Source of the DNA: Nitrospinaceae bacterium
Lineage (GTDB): Bacteria > Nitrospinota > Nitrospinia > Nitrospinales > JACRGP01
Assembly (NCBI GenBank): GCA_029261555.1
Contig: JAJDBB010000020.1
Coordinates: 1 to 35,165, forward strand
Reading direction: 5' to 3'
Length of the DNA: 35,165 nt
The notes under the pieces were generated by a model. It was not told where the DNA came from. It searched no databases and worked only from the letters and a program-made list of their open reading frames with translations. Of this stretch, positions 1-8,656 are shown in pieces; position 1 is the first letter of the stretch; every line of letters begins with the position of its first letter. The position numbers and the translations under genes are program-made.

Positions 1-116
1 CGGGTAACGCCCGGCGTGTTATGGACAATGGCGTTCCTCTGACGAACGATTTTATTAAACAGCGTGGATTTCCCCACATTGGCGCGGCCCACAATGGCCA
101 CCACTGGAATCGCCAT
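1..116 (-). CDS. der: Ribosome-assembly GTPase Der (EngA), N-terminal fragment
   Basis: Only the first 38 codons are in the window; the gene runs off the left edge. The protein opens [20 protein letters not shown], which is the first G1/P-loop of Der (family consensus GRPNVGKST), followed by an [13 protein letters not shown] stretch leading into the G2 region. Der is a double GTPase needed for 50S subunit maturation. The P-loop carries Ala where most Der proteins have Pro, a mild change. The ATG at 116 lies 11 bases after the stop of the upstream amidase, so the two are probably co-transcribed. Recognition is good, but only the N-terminus can be judged. Confidence 0.88.
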   Translation of the reverse strand, partial: MAIPVVAIVGRANVGKSTLFNKIVRQRNAIVHNTPGVT

Positions 117-127
117 GGCATTCAAGC

Positions 128-1975
128 TCAAATCGAAGGAGCTTTCTCCTTCAAAAATGAATGGACGCCTCGTGCGATAGACTGAGCCAACCGGTCCAGA
201 TAAGCGCTCGACTTCATCCGGCGCGCCTCGCGGGCGTTGGTAATAAATCCCAACTCCACCAGAATGCTGGGCATGTTGGTGTCGTGCAAAACGTAAAATG
301 GCCCTTCCTTGACGCCAAGATCCTTGACCCCGGAATATTTCTTCGAAAGCTCGCCGTATAAACGCCCCTGAACTCGGCTGGCCAGACGCGAGGAGTCGTT
401 AATTTTCGTTGTGCTCAAAAGGTTCGCCAAAATAGCCTGCACCTGGTCGTCCTGAACGGATTTCACCAACTCTCCGTTCTCGCGAGCTGCGGTTTCCTGA
501 GCGCGCTCGCTGGACCCGGCCCCCAAATAATAAGTCTCAATTCCGCTGGCCGAGCGGCGCTTGGCCGCATTGGCATGGACCGAAACAAACAGGTCCGCAC
601 CCTTTTCGTTGGCGATATCTCCCCGGTCGTGAACCGGGATAAACGTGTCGTCGCTGCGCGTCAAATATACCCGGTAACCGAAATTCTTTTCCAGATACTT
701 CTTGAGCAACCGGGAAACTTTCAAGTTAATTTCCTTTTCAAACAGCCCATGCGATTTGGCCCCATCGTCCTTGCCGCCGTGACCGGGATCGATCACGATC
801 AATGGCGGACCTTTTTTGACTGGGACCGGGACTACGGGGACGGGAGGAGTCCGCGACGCCGTTTGTACCGGTTTTTCATTTTTGACCAATTCCGGTTTTG
901 CGCTTTCAATGGACGCCAACCTCACGACCGGCTTTCGAGCTTCGATCTCGAGAACAACCTTGGCGGAATTTTTTGAAGACACGACCTTCCAGTCCCGGCT
1001 CGGGTTCAACTCCAATACCAACCGGCTGGTTCCCGGATTGGTTTCCTCCATCCGAATGCCTTTTAAAATGGAATCTTCGATCTTAACGAATGGTAATAGG
1101 TTTTTATCCAGACGGGAATTTTGAAATGCCAGACGGTAGCCTTCGGATTTTGAAAAAGACGTTTCAGAAATTTCTGCGGGGGCGCTGGTGTACACCACAA
1201 CGCGGGCTTTATTGGGTCCGGAAGAATAACTCACCTTTTGCAGTGTGGTGAGGGAGAGTTTATTAAACCCTTTCGCCTTTTGCGGCGCCGCAGTCCTTTT
1301 CGCAGGCGTACTTGCAATTACCGTCGAAGCCTTGCCTGTTGTCGCTGGAATGGAGACTCTGGCGGCCCTGGCTTCCGGCGGCAGGTAACCGCGAGCCAGT
1401 TGTCGACGAACTTCCGATTCAATCGCCCGCATTTTATTTTGCGCCTGCCCCGCCTGGTCGCCTTCCGCATAGTTCAGCAAAATGGAGACAAAAGACCGGT
1501 TTGCCAGCACATACTCTTTTTTATCCAGATGGATTTCGCCCTGATGAAACATGGCGTCGTCGGCTAGGGAACTGAGCGGAAAATTAGCGGAGACTTTCTG
1601 ATAATACCCCAGGGCGCGATCCAGATCGTCGGCCTGATGAAACTGCGCAAACATTTCCTGGTACAACTTGCCGATAGTGAAAGCGGCCTTCATCCCTTGC
1701 GGCGATTTCGGAAATGTAGTTTCCACGCGTTGAAATTTTGAAACGCAATAGATCCATTGGTCTCGCGAGGAACGTTTGGAGGGTGAATCGATCAGGCTGT
1801 AATAAACCTTGCGCGCCTGTTTGTAATAAATATCCGGAGATTCCGTCGACGCAGGTTTAGCCCAACACAGGCCAGCGGACAAACCGATCCAAACGACCAA
1901 GGCCAAAAAGAATAAAGGCCCGCGCAAAATTTTAGGGCGACTGAAAGCTGATATCATTTTTTTTTGAGCGTTCAT
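128..1975 (-). CDS. N-acetylmuramoyl-L-alanine amidase with TPR-like and AMIN domains (AmiC type)
   Basis: This is a periplasmic zinc amidase that cleaves the bond between MurNAc and the stem peptide, normally in cell separation. Seen in the protein: a hydrophobic N-terminal segment ending near CWA (residues about 20-42) that looks like a signal peptide; a YbgF/tol-pal-like helical repeat region (about 50-200); an AMIN domain (about 240-350) that would target septal peptidoglycan; a proline-rich linker; and an Amidase_3 domain from about residue 393. The zinc ligands are visible as His in DPGHGG, Glu in LFEKEINL, His in SVHANA and Glu in [10 protein letters not shown]. The start is uncertain: ATG at 1975 or an in-frame TTG at 1984, neither with a good ribosome binding site. 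Residue numbers count from the TTG. It has its own promoter upstream and der immediately downstream. Confidence 0.93.
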   Translation of the reverse strand: MNAQKKMISAFSRPKILRGPLFFLALVVWIGLSAGLCWAKPASTESPDIYYKQARKVYYSLIDSPSKRSSRDQWIYCVSKFQRVETTFPKSPQGMKAAFTIGKLYQEMFAQFHQADDLDRALGYYQKVSANFPLSSLADDAMFHQGEIHLDKKEYVLANRSFVSILLNYAEGDQAGQAQNKMRAIESEVRRQLARGYLPPEARAARVSIPATTGKASTVIASTPAKRTAAPQKAKGFNKLSLTTLQKVSYSSGPNKARVVVYTSAPAEISETSFSKSEGYRLAFQNSRLDKNLLPFVKIEDSILKGIRMEETNPGTSRLVLELNPSRDWKVVSSKNSAKVVLEIEARKPVVRLASIESAKPELVKNEKPVQTASRTPPVPVVPVPVKKGPPLIVIDPGHGGKDDGAKSHGLFEKEINLKVSRLLKKYLEKNFGYRVYLTRSDDTFIPVHDRGDIANEKGADLFVSVHANAAKRRSASGIETYYLGAGSSERAQETAARENGELVKSVQDDQVQAILANLLSTTKINDSSRLASRVQGRLYGELSKKYSGVKDLGVKEGPFYVLHDTNMPSILVELGFITNAREARRMKSSAYLDRLAQSIARGVHSFLKEKAPSI

Positions 1976-2065
1976 AATATTCAAGGTTTATAAACACTCC
2001 GCGCAAAAAAGTTCAGGAAAACTATGGGGAGAATGCCTTAACTATATAATTTTATTGCGGTTCCA

Positions 2066-2094
2066 ACTATATCACCATTAGATTTACAGGTCAA
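2066..2094 (-). promoter_or_regulatory. Sigma-70 type promoter for the amidase-der unit
   Basis: Read on the minus strand, the -35 box is TTGACC (5 of 6 consensus), followed by a 17-base spacer and the -10 box TATAGT (5 of 6). Transcription would start near 2059, giving a leader of about 80 bases before the amidase start. The placement in the gap after the metallophosphoesterase stop fits an independent transcription unit. Confidence 0.65.
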
Positions 2095-2131
2095 CCCAGG
2101 CGGAAAGCGCGGGGAAAGAAGCGGAGCGTTT

Positions 2132-2860
2132 TTATCTCCCGGCTCCCAAACGGTCGGCGAGTACGGCAGGCAAGCCCGCCTGAAGAATCTTCTCCTGCGT
2201 CGCCTGAAAATCATAGGAAAAACGCCGCCACTCCACCCGCCTGGCTTCGTTGTCGTACACCACGAACGCCGGGTCGGGGTTGCCGTCGCGCGGCTGTCCC
2301 AGACTCCCAACATTGACGATGTACTTGTGATTCGGCTTCAAATCCCACGAAGATTCGACATACATTTTAGTCGCGCCGCCGGGTTCCTGTTCAAAAATAC
2401 AGGGCCGGTGGGTGTGGCCGTAAAAACACACGGGCGCGGAAAAATGCTCCATTTGTCTTTCGCCTTCCCAGGCGTTGGTGATGTAATCCCAGTCCTCGGG
2501 TCGGAGCGGCGCGGCGTGCACCCAATGTACGCCGGCTTCTTCCTTGAACAACGGAAGAGCGCTTAAAAACTCCCGGTTCTCAGCGCTCAAAACTTTCCGG
2601 GTCCACATGCAGGACTGGTAGGCGTAGGAATTGAAATAGGAGACGTCTGTTTTTTCGACGGCGGCAAAATCGTGATTGCCCGCGATCGTCAGGTTTGCGT
2701 TTTCGCGGACCCAGTCCACGCAAGCGTTGGGGTCGGCGGCGTAACCTACCAGATCGCCCAGGCAGATTTTTTTATCGTGAGGAACGTCTGCGACGACGTC
2801 GATGAAAGCGTGGAGAGACTCGAGGTTGCTATGGACGTCCGAAAAGATAACGTACTTCAT
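2132..2860 (-). CDS. Calcineurin-like metallophosphoesterase (YfcE/MJ0936-like)
   Basis: A 242-residue soluble protein of the metallophosphoesterase superfamily. The dimetal motifs are in order: FSDVHSN (D8, H10), CLGDLVGYA (D36), AGNHDF (N62, H63), a VHAAP histidine near 117 and YGHTHRP near 148-154. The late motif VNVGSLGQPRDGNP is typical of the YfcE-like branch, whose members hydrolyse phosphodiesters; the natural substrate cannot be told from sequence. The gene starts 35 bases after the nusB stop, with no clear ribosome binding site and with two short palindromes in the gap, and is probably the last gene of the rib-nusB transcript. The start is ATG at 2860. Confidence 0.87.
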   Translation of the reverse strand: MKYVIFSDVHSNLESLHAFIDVVADVPHDKKICLGDLVGYAADPNACVDWVRENANLTIAGNHDFAAVEKTDVSYFNSYAYQSCMWTRKVLSAENREFLSALPLFKEEAGVHWVHAAPLRPEDWDYITNAWEGERQMEHFSAPVCFYGHTHRPCIFEQEPGGATKMYVESSWDLKPNHKYIVNVGSLGQPRDGNPDPAFVVYDNEARRVEWRRFSYDFQATQEKILQAGLPAVLADRLGAGR

Positions 2861-2864
2861 GGAG

Positions 2865-2890
2865 GGTTAACCAATTAACCGGCTAGCCGG
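2865..2890. repeat. Pair of short palindromes in the nusB-phosphoesterase gap
   Basis: The arms GGTTAA and TTAACC (2865-2880, 4-base spacer) are followed directly by the perfect 12-base palindrome CCGGCTAGCCGG (2879-2890). They fill most of the 35-base gap between the nusB stop and the phosphoesterase ATG. There is no T-tract, so this is not a standard terminator. It could be an RNA processing or translation-modulating hairpin, or chance. Confidence 0.35.
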
Positions 2891-2895
2891 AAAGT

Positions 2896-3327
2896 TTACT
2901 GCGTGGAGGCAGAAGCGGCTTTTTTTTCCAATTCCTTTTTGACCCGATCCAAAATCCCGTTGACAAAATCCGTGGAGTCCTGACTGCCAAATTTCTTGGC
3001 AATCTCCAAGGCTTCGTTGATCGCCACTTTCGGCGGGACTTCTGAACGATACATCAATTCGCCAACGGCGATTCTTATGATATTCCGGTCGATGTGAGGC
3101 ATTCGGTCCAGCGTCCAGTTTTTACTACTCTGTTCGATAAACCGGTCGATCTCTTCTCGATGCTCCTGAACCAATTTTACCAGGCCGTCCATGAATTCCC
3201 GGACTTCGTCGCCCGAGGAAAGGCCTTCCCAAAAGCTCTCCATATCCTTTTCCAGTTCGCCTGAATTGAATTCAGTCTGATAAAGAAATTTAAGAGCTTG
3301 TTCTCTCGCAGTGCGTCTCTTTCCCAT
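2896..3327 (-). CDS. nusB: Transcription antitermination factor NusB
   Basis: A 143-residue all-helical protein beginning MGKRRTAREQALKFLYQTEF, the standard NusB opening. The later RNIIRIAVGELMY and PPKVAINEALEIAKKFG stretches and the FVNGILDRV motif match the conserved C-terminal half. NusB pairs with NusE (S10) to bind boxA in rRNA leaders and suppress termination. It is encoded 30 bases downstream of ribH, a common linkage in bacteria, so its expression probably follows the riboflavin operon. Start ATG at 3327 has only a weak AGAAAGA upstream. Full length for the family. Confidence 0.96.
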   Translation of the reverse strand: MGKRRTAREQALKFLYQTEFNSGELEKDMESFWEGLSSGDEVREFMDGLVKLVQEHREEIDRFIEQSSKNWTLDRMPHIDRNIIRIAVGELMYRSEVPPKVAINEALEIAKKFGSQDSTDFVNGILDRVKKELEKKAASASTQ

Positions 3328-3357
3328 GAAAATCTTTCTAGTTACTCTTGTTAATCT

Positions 3358-3822
3358 TTAAAGCTTTTTGTATAGATTGGCCGTTTCGATGGCCGCCACT
3401 GCGGCGTCCCAACCCTTGTTGCCTGATTTGGAACCCGCGCGTTCAACCGCTTGTTCAAGGGTGTCGGTCGTCAGCACCCCAAAAATAACCGGGATGGATG
3501 CTTCCATCGCCACGCCGGCCACGCCTTTACTCGCCTCGCCGGCGACGTAATCAAAATGCGGAGTTGCGCCGCGTATCACCGCGCCCAGGCAAATTACCGC
3601 GTCGTACTTGTTTTTATCGCACAGGCGTTTGGCGACGGGGGCAATTTCAAACGCGCCCGGAACACGCGCCACGTCGACGGCGCCCGCGTCCACTCCATGC
3701 CGAACCAAGGCGTCCAACGCGCCGTCCAACAATCGCCCGGTGATAAAGTCGTTGAAGCGACTGGCAACGATTCCAATTTTTAAACCCACGCCGGACAGGT
3801 CGCCTTCGATTGAATTAGCCAT
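3358..3822 (-). CDS. ribH: 6,7-dimethyl-8-ribityllumazine synthase
   Basis: Lumazine synthase joins 5-amino-6-ribitylamino-uracil with 3,4-dihydroxy-2-butanone 4-phosphate to give the direct riboflavin precursor, usually in an icosahedral or pentameric assembly. Seen: [11 protein letters not shown] near the N-terminus, [29 protein letters not shown] with the catalytic His, and [17 protein letters not shown] chose ATG at 3822 (154 residues, the usual size) over the ATG at 3843 because AGGA stands five bases before it. That start overlaps the ribBA stop by eight bases, suggesting coupled translation. Confidence 0.96.
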   Translation of the reverse strand: MANSIEGDLSGVGLKIGIVASRFNDFITGRLLDGALDALVRHGVDAGAVDVARVPGAFEIAPVAKRLCDKNKYDAVICLGAVIRGATPHFDYVAGEASKGVAGVAMEASIPVIFGVLTTDTLEQAVERAGSKSGNKGWDAAVAAIETANLYKKL

Positions 3823-5056
3823 GGCCTTCCTTTGCGACTTCAATATTTTTCATGAGGTGCCCCAGTTTGGAGCGCTTGGTCTTCAGGTATTTGATGTTGG
3901 CTTCCTTCGGCGCCACCTCGATGGGAACCCTTTCCACCATTTGCAGGCCGTAGCCTTCGAGACCAACAATTTTTCGCGGATTGTTTGTCATGATCCGCAT
4001 TTTGCACAAACCCAGGCTCCGGAGGATCTGCGCTCCGATGCCGTAATCGCGCAGGTCGGCCTTGAATCCAAGCGCCTCGTTGGCCTCCACCGTGTCCTGT
4101 CCCTGGTCCTGGAGTTCATAGGCCCGGAGCTTGTTGATGATGCCGATACCGCGCCCTTCCTGATACAAGTAAAGCAGGACGCCTGCGCCTTCTTTTTCGA
4201 TCATCTCCATGGACCGCTGGAGTTGTTCGCCGCAATCGCATCGGTAGGATCCGAAAACGTCGCCGGTCAGGCACTGGGAATGCACGCGCACGAGAGTCGG
4301 AGTTTCGGGATCGATCTTGCCCTTGACCATGGCGATATGCACCTGGTCGATAAGTTTATTGCGAAAGGCGACGGCTTGAAAATCCCCGAATTCGGTGGGG
4401 ATATTCGTTCGAGTCACTTCCTCCACGAGCGTTTCCCTTTGCAAAAGGTACTCCACTAACGCCCGGATGGTGATCATTTTCAATTGATGTTTCTCGGCGA
4501 ATTCCCTCAACTGGGGAACGCGGGCCATCGTGCCGTCGTCGTCCATGATTTCGCAAATCACGCCGGACGGATTCAGGTTTGCCAGCCGCGCCATATCCAC
4601 CGAAGCTTCCGAATGGCCGGTGCGAACCAGCGCTCCGCCCTTGCGCGCCCGTAGGGGAAAAATGTGCCCCGGCTTAATTAGATCGCCCGGTTTGGTACGC
4701 GGATCGATCGCCACCCGAATCGTCTCCGCCCGGTCGGCGGCAGAAATTCCGGTGCTGATCCCTTTCCTGGCGTCGATGGACACGGTGAACGGGGTGTCGA
4801 ACTGGGACTGGTTTTCCTGCACCATCATGGGCAACCCCAATTCCTCGGTTCTCTCTTCGGTCAAGGTCACGCAAATCAAACCGCGTCCATGTTTGGCCAT
4901 GAAGTTGACGGCCTCCGGGCTGATCTTTTCCGACGCGATCATGAGATCGCCTTCGTTCTCCCGGTCCTCGTCGTCGACAATGACGATAAATTTTCCGTTG
5001 CGGACGTCTTCCAACGCTTCTTCTATTGAACTGAACGCGTCCTTATTATTTTCCAT
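3815..5056 (-). CDS. ribBA: Bifunctional 3,4-dihydroxy-2-butanone 4-phosphate synthase / GTP cyclohydrolase II
   Basis: A fused enzyme supplying both branches of riboflavin synthesis. The N-terminal DHBP synthase half (about 1-205) has the acidic [10 protein letters not shown] loop at 28-37, HGRGLICV and [15 protein letters not shown]; the usual Thr of GHTEA is Ser here, a conservative change. The C-terminal GTP cyclohydrolase II half has the zinc cysteines C262, C273 and C275, then [15 protein letters not shown] and [12 protein letters not shown], which carry the catalytic residues. Both halves therefore look active. It starts at ATG 5056 inside the end of ribE (11-base overlap) and its end overlaps ribH, so the rib genes form one tightly coupled operon. 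Confidence 0.97.
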   Translation of the reverse strand: MENNKDAFSSIEEALEDVRNGKFIVIVDDEDRENEGDLMIASEKISPEAVNFMAKHGRGLICVTLTEERTEELGLPMMVQENQSQFDTPFTVSIDARKGISTGISAADRAETIRVAIDPRTKPGDLIKPGHIFPLRARKGGALVRTGHSEASVDMARLANLNPSGVICEIMDDDGTMARVPQLREFAEKHQLKMITIRALVEYLLQRETLVEEVTRTNIPTEFGDFQAVAFRNKLIDQVHIAMVKGKIDPETPTLVRVHSQCLTGDVFGSYRCDCGEQLQRSMEMIEKEGAGVLLYLYQEGRGIGIINKLRAYELQDQGQDTVEANEALGFKADLRDYGIGAQILRSLGLCKMRIMTNNPRKIVGLEGYGLQMVERVPIEVAPKEANIKYLKTKRSKLGHLMKNIEVAKEGHG

Positions 5057-5708
5057 TTATGAATCCCCGCTGTTTCAATAAATCCAAGGCAAGCCCGCTT
5101 CCCTTTTGTTCCCCGCCGCCCAAAAGGGTGTGGCAGGTTTTGACGATGTATTTCCCTATCATATCACATTCGATATTGACCGGGTCGCCATCCTTACGTT
5201 CGTTCAGATTAGTGTGGCTCCAGGTAAAGGGAATAATGGAAACCGAGAAGCGTCCGGATTCGCTCGATACTACGGTCAGGCTGATTCCGTCCACGGCGAT
5301 GGAACCCTTTTCAATAATATAAGGATCAAGCTCGCAAGGATAGTCAAACCAGAGCATGTACTCCCCCGGCAGGTTTTCGATTTTCCGCACAGTCCCGACC
5401 TGGTCGACGTGTCCGGAAACAAAATGTCCGCTTATCTTCCCGGACGGCGTCAGTGACCGCTCCAGATTAACTCTCATCCTTCGGTGAACGCTTCCAAAGC
5501 TTGTGCGGCGTAGGGTCTCGGTAGTCAGGTCGACGGCAAAAACGTTCCCGCTCCATTCGGCGACGGTCAGGCAAACGCCGTTGACGGCAATGCTCTCGCC
5601 CAGTTCATAACTCTTGAAATCAGGGGAGGCGATTTTAAACCGGGCCTTCTCGGAGCCGCGTTGCACGTCGACAACGGTTCCTAAAGATTGAACAATTCCG
5701 CTAAACAT
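5046..5708 (-). CDS. ribE: Riboflavin synthase, alpha chain
   Basis: This enzyme dismutates two molecules of 6,7-dimethyl-8-ribityllumazine to riboflavin. The 220-residue protein shows the two internally repeated lumazine-binding barrels: the first starts [10 protein letters not shown] and contains [12 protein letters not shown], the second contains [24 protein letters not shown] lies at the junction between them. Start ATG at 5708 shares its A with the TGA of ribD (TGATG), which decides the start against a longer reading from 5732. The C-terminal tail after HTLLGGG is slightly longer than usual. It overlaps ribBA by 11 bases. Confidence 0.95.
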   Translation of the reverse strand: MFSGIVQSLGTVVDVQRGSEKARFKIASPDFKSYELGESIAVNGVCLTVAEWSGNVFAVDLTTETLRRTSFGSVHRRMRVNLERSLTPSGKISGHFVSGHVDQVGTVRKIENLPGEYMLWFDYPCELDPYIIEKGSIAVDGISLTVVSSESGRFSVSIIPFTWSHTNLNERKDGDPVNIECDMIGKYIVKTCHTLLGGGEQKGSGLALDLLKQRGFINGK

Positions 5709-6811
5709 CAGGAGGGATATCCTTCCAGCCAAAGGTCTTCGCCCAGTCGTCGGACCTGGACTTCGTTAATTTTTACGGCGTCTTGAATGCGCGGTATGCC
5801 GGCGCCGCCTGCCAACCCTGGGGCGTCCTTGCCGCCAAAAATAATGGGCGCCATAAACAAAATTATTTTATCGACAATCTTTTCCCGCAAAGCGCCGCCG
5901 TTCACTTCCGAGCCGCCTTCTATCAATACGCTGGTAATTTCTCTTTTGGCCAACTGAGCCATGAGTATCTTTAAAGGAATCCGATTGTTTTTTTTCGCCA
6001 GCCGTAAAACCTCCACGCCTTTTTTTAAAAGGGCGCGTTCTTTTTTTTCCGGCAATTTTTGGGAGGCGACATAAATTACCTTTTCTGCGGAGCTGTTCAA
6101 AAATACCCTTGCCGTCAAGGGGACCCGGTTTTGATTGTCGAGAATAACCCGAACGGGATTTTTGCCCTTTTTCCCAACCGGTCGCGCGGTTAATAGAGGG
6201 TTGTCCTGCGCCACCGTCCCGGCGCCGACCAGAATAGCGTCCACCCGGTCGCGAAGAGCATGCACAACTTTTCTTGATTGCGGGTTGGATATCCAGCGCG
6301 ACTCGCCCCGACAGGTCGCGGTTTTTCCGTCCAGCGTCAACGCCGATTTGAGAATGACAAACGGCGCGCCGGTCGTAATGAACTTTATGAAAACTTCGTT
6401 CAGCCGTTCGCACTCCGCGCGCAGAGTTCCAGTTTCAACGGCAATCCCCGCGCGGCGCAATTTACGAATTCCCTTACCAGAAACCAGCGGATTGGGATCT
6501 TTCATCCCTATATAAACCTTGCGAATTCCCGAAGCGATTACTGCGTCGACGCAGGGAGGCGTTTTGCCAAAATGGCCGCACGGTTCCAGATTCACAAACA
6601 ACTCGCCGCCCGACGCTTTGCTCCCGGCTTTTTTCAGAGCAAGGATTTCTGCATGGGCCGAACCCGCCTTTTTATGATATCCCTCGCCCACTATGCGGCC
6701 CTGCCTGACCACCACAGCGCCGACCATCGGATTGGGGCTGGTTCTCCCCTCGGCTTTCCGAGCCAACAGAAGCGCGCGACGCATAAATTTTTCTTTGCTT
6801 TCCCGGTCCAA
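5708..6811 (-). CDS. ribD: Bifunctional pyrimidine deaminase / reductase RibD
   Basis: RibD carries out the second and third steps of riboflavin synthesis from GTP: deamination of the pyrimidine ring, then reduction of the ribosyl side chain. The deaminase half shows the zinc site H53-A-E55 with C78 and C87 (EPCGH..TPPC). The reductase half (from about 150) shows LTLDGKTA, VGAGTVAQDNP and an IEGGSEVNG motif. The start appears to be TTG at 6811, with GGTGA six bases upstream; it gives the usual short lead before MRRALLLARKAEG. The ATG at 6784 would cut that lead. It is the first gene of the riboflavin operon. Confidence 0.95.
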   Translation of the reverse strand: MDRESKEKFMRRALLLARKAEGRTSPNPMVGAVVVRQGRIVGEGYHKKAGSAHAEILALKKAGSKASGGELFVNLEPCGHFGKTPPCVDAVIASGIRKVYIGMKDPNPLVSGKGIRKLRRAGIAVETGTLRAECERLNEVFIKFITTGAPFVILKSALTLDGKTATCRGESRWISNPQSRKVVHALRDRVDAILVGAGTVAQDNPLLTARPVGKKGKNPVRVILDNQNRVPLTARVFLNSSAEKVIYVASQKLPEKKERALLKKGVEVLRLAKKNNRIPLKILMAQLAKREITSVLIEGGSEVNGGALREKIVDKIILFMAPIIFGGKDAPGLAGGAGIPRIQDAVKINEVQVRRLGEDLWLEGYPS

Positions 6812-6887
6812 TAAAAATCACCCGCAATTCCGCCAAGGGACGACGAAAGGATTGATCGCGCAAACCAAAATAAAGCGAGAATCCCCC

Positions 6888-6916
6888 AAGCTATCAAAAT
6901 CTTTGAATCTTGTCAA
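6888..6916 (-). promoter_or_regulatory. Sigma-70 type promoter for the riboflavin operon
   Basis: On the minus strand a perfect -35 box TTGACA (6911-6916) is followed by a 17-base spacer and the weaker -10 box TAGCTT (6888-6893). Transcription would begin near 6880, leaving a leader of about 70 bases before the ribD TTG. That is too short for an FMN riboswitch, and no conserved RFN-element sequence was recognised between motB and ribD. Confidence 0.5.
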
Positions 6917-6985
6917 AAGGCTTTATCTATGGTCGGAACCCTGGAGAGAGAGTCGATCCTGGTTGAAAACTTTTGCGGAAAACGG

Positions 6986-7846
6986 TCAGGGACCGACGCT
7001 GTTTTTTCGCAACACGTCGACCATATTGGTGCGCACGCTGCCGCGTTGGTAAACTACTTCTATCCGGCGATTGCGCGCCCGGTTTTTATAGGTGTCGTTG
7101 CCGACCTTGGGGCGGAACTCGGCAAAGCCCTGAACGGAAAGCTTTTCAGGAGGGAATCCTTCTTTCACCAGCATGCGCGCAACCTCGCTGGCGCGCGAGG
7201 CGGAAAGCTCCCAATTGGAAGGAAACCGCGGCGTGTTGATCGGCGTGTTGTCGGTATGGCCTTCAATTTTTACGTCGTAATCAAACTGGCGCAACAAATC
7301 GAAAACCTGTTTCAATACGTCCGAACCTGCCGTGGTCAGGGAAGACGCGCCGGGAGGAAACAACACCGTATCCGAAATGGTGATGACGGCGCCGCGCTCG
7401 TCCGTCTCAACGTCGACCTGCCCCGACATTTTGTTCTTGTAAACAAATTCCTCAACCTCGGTGACGATGTCCTGCATCTCCTTGGCCACCATGGCGCCCA
7501 CTTCGTCGACAGCGTGGATGGTTTGTTCGTCCACCTTGTCCGTCAATACGTCTAACCCTTCGCGAACGCCGATATCTTCAACCGACTCCTTTCCCAGAGC
7601 GGCTTTCAAGGATTGTTTGATCTGAATCCACTTTTCTTCCTGCACCGTTCCCATGGCAAACAGGAGGATGAAAAAAACCATCAGCAGGGTGACCAGGTCG
7701 GCAAAGGTCACAATCCATCCGGGCAATCCCTCGTCTCCTTCGTGTAAATGATCGTCTTCTTCTTCATGGGATTCCGTAGATTCCCTGGGTGGCGGGGGCT
7801 TCGCTACTTTTGCAGTCCTGGATTTTAATGGAGGTCTTACGGCCAT
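6986..7846 (-). CDS. motB: Flagellar stator protein MotB
   Basis: MotB forms the ion-conducting stator with MotA and anchors it to peptidoglycan. The 286-residue protein has a basic then acidic N-terminal cytoplasmic tail, one membrane helix GWIVTFADLVTLLMVFF with the proton/sodium-binding Asp at D50, a plug/linker region with a predicted helical stretch, and an OmpA-like peptidoglycan-binding domain (IEGHTDNTPI, NWELSASRA, NRARNRRIEV). Its ATG is three bases after the motA stop, so the pair is coupled. The TFADLVTLL helix alone does not allow a choice between proton and sodium coupling. No terminator with a T-tract was seen after it. Confidence 0.95.
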   Translation of the reverse strand: MAVRPPLKSRTAKVAKPPPPRESTESHEEEDDHLHEGDEGLPGWIVTFADLVTLLMVFFILLFAMGTVQEEKWIQIKQSLKAALGKESVEDIGVREGLDVLTDKVDEQTIHAVDEVGAMVAKEMQDIVTEVEEFVYKNKMSGQVDVETDERGAVITISDTVLFPPGASSLTTAGSDVLKQVFDLLRQFDYDVKIEGHTDNTPINTPRFPSNWELSASRASEVARMLVKEGFPPEKLSVQGFAEFRPKVGNDTYKNRARNRRIEVVYQRGSVRTNMVDVLRKNSVGP

Positions 7847-7849
7847 GGC

Positions 7850-8653
7850 TTATTTTTTAACCTTGGGCGGCGGTTTCTTTTCCATTTCTTCCTTGCCAAC
7901 CTTCTTGCCCTGGGACGAGTCGACATAATTTTCGAGGATATCCTGCATAAACCGCGGGTTGACGCCTTTTCGTATGTAGGAAATCCCCTCCAGAACCAAA
8001 TTCATTTCCAAAGTGTCCGAGGAACTGCGCCGTTTCAATTTAACGGTCATGGGAAGGAACAGCAAGTTGGCCAGCAAGGCGCCGTAGAAGGTGGTGATTA
8101 GGGCGACCGCCATTCTGGGTCCTACGGAATTGACGTCGCTCAACGCGGACAGCATTTGGATCAGACCAATCAGGGTTCCGATCATTCCAAAGGCCGGGGC
8201 GAACTTGCCCATTTCGCTGAAAATCTCCCAACCGTCCTTATGCGATTTCTGAATTTGTTTGATCTCGCGTTTCATCAGGCTGTTGACGGTGGCTTCGTCC
8301 TTGCCGTCCACCGTTAATTGCAAACCTTTTTTAAGGAAGTCGTTGTCCACGTCGTTCAACTTCGACTCAATGGCCAGCACGCCGCCCTTGCGGGCCACGT
8401 TACAAATGGTCACCATGGTTTCAATCAATTCGTTGAGGTCGGTATTTTTTACGAAAAATACTTTAAGGAAAAGGCCGACCACCCGCAACAATTCGTTCAA
8501 TGGAAAGGCGATCAGCGTGGCGGCGAAGGTTCCTCCCAGAACGATCATGGCAGAAGGAAGACTCCAAAACAGATCAAGACCGCTGTTGAGAAGAATGGAT
8601 GAAACGACCAGCGCGACTCCCGCGAACACCCCGACCAGCGTTGCAAAATCCAT
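7850..8653 (-). CDS. motA: Flagellar stator protein MotA
   Basis: A 267-residue inner-membrane protein with four hydrophobic segments (about 4-22, 32-52, 150-172 and 183-203) and a large cytoplasmic loop between the second and third. The signature EMGKFAPAFGMIGTLIGLI in the third helix contains the proline needed for torque transmission. It matches the MotA/PomA family in length. The C-terminal tail is rich in lysine and proline. The ATG at 8653 is preceded by AAGG seven bases upstream, inside the end of the response regulator gene (3-base gap), so the regulator, motA and motB look like one operon. Confidence 0.95.
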   Translation of the reverse strand: MDFATLVGVFAGVALVVSSILLNSGLDLFWSLPSAMIVLGGTFAATLIAFPLNELLRVVGLFLKVFFVKNTDLNELIETMVTICNVARKGGVLAIESKLNDVDNDFLKKGLQLTVDGKDEATVNSLMKREIKQIQKSHKDGWEIFSEMGKFAPAFGMIGTLIGLIQMLSALSDVNSVGPRMAVALITTFYGALLANLLFLPMTVKLKRRSSSDTLEMNLVLEGISYIRKGVNPRFMQDILENYVDSSQGKKVGKEEMEKKPPPKVKK

Positions 8654-8656
8654 GGA

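Noticed and set aside
3608-4459. Plus-strand 283-codon frame across ribH and ribBA
   Set aside because: It is a shadow of two well-conserved enzymes and shows no recognisable domain.
6812-6985. FMN riboswitch ahead of the riboflavin operon
   Set aside because: The predicted leader is only about 70 bases and none of the conserved RFN-element segments were recognised in the gap.
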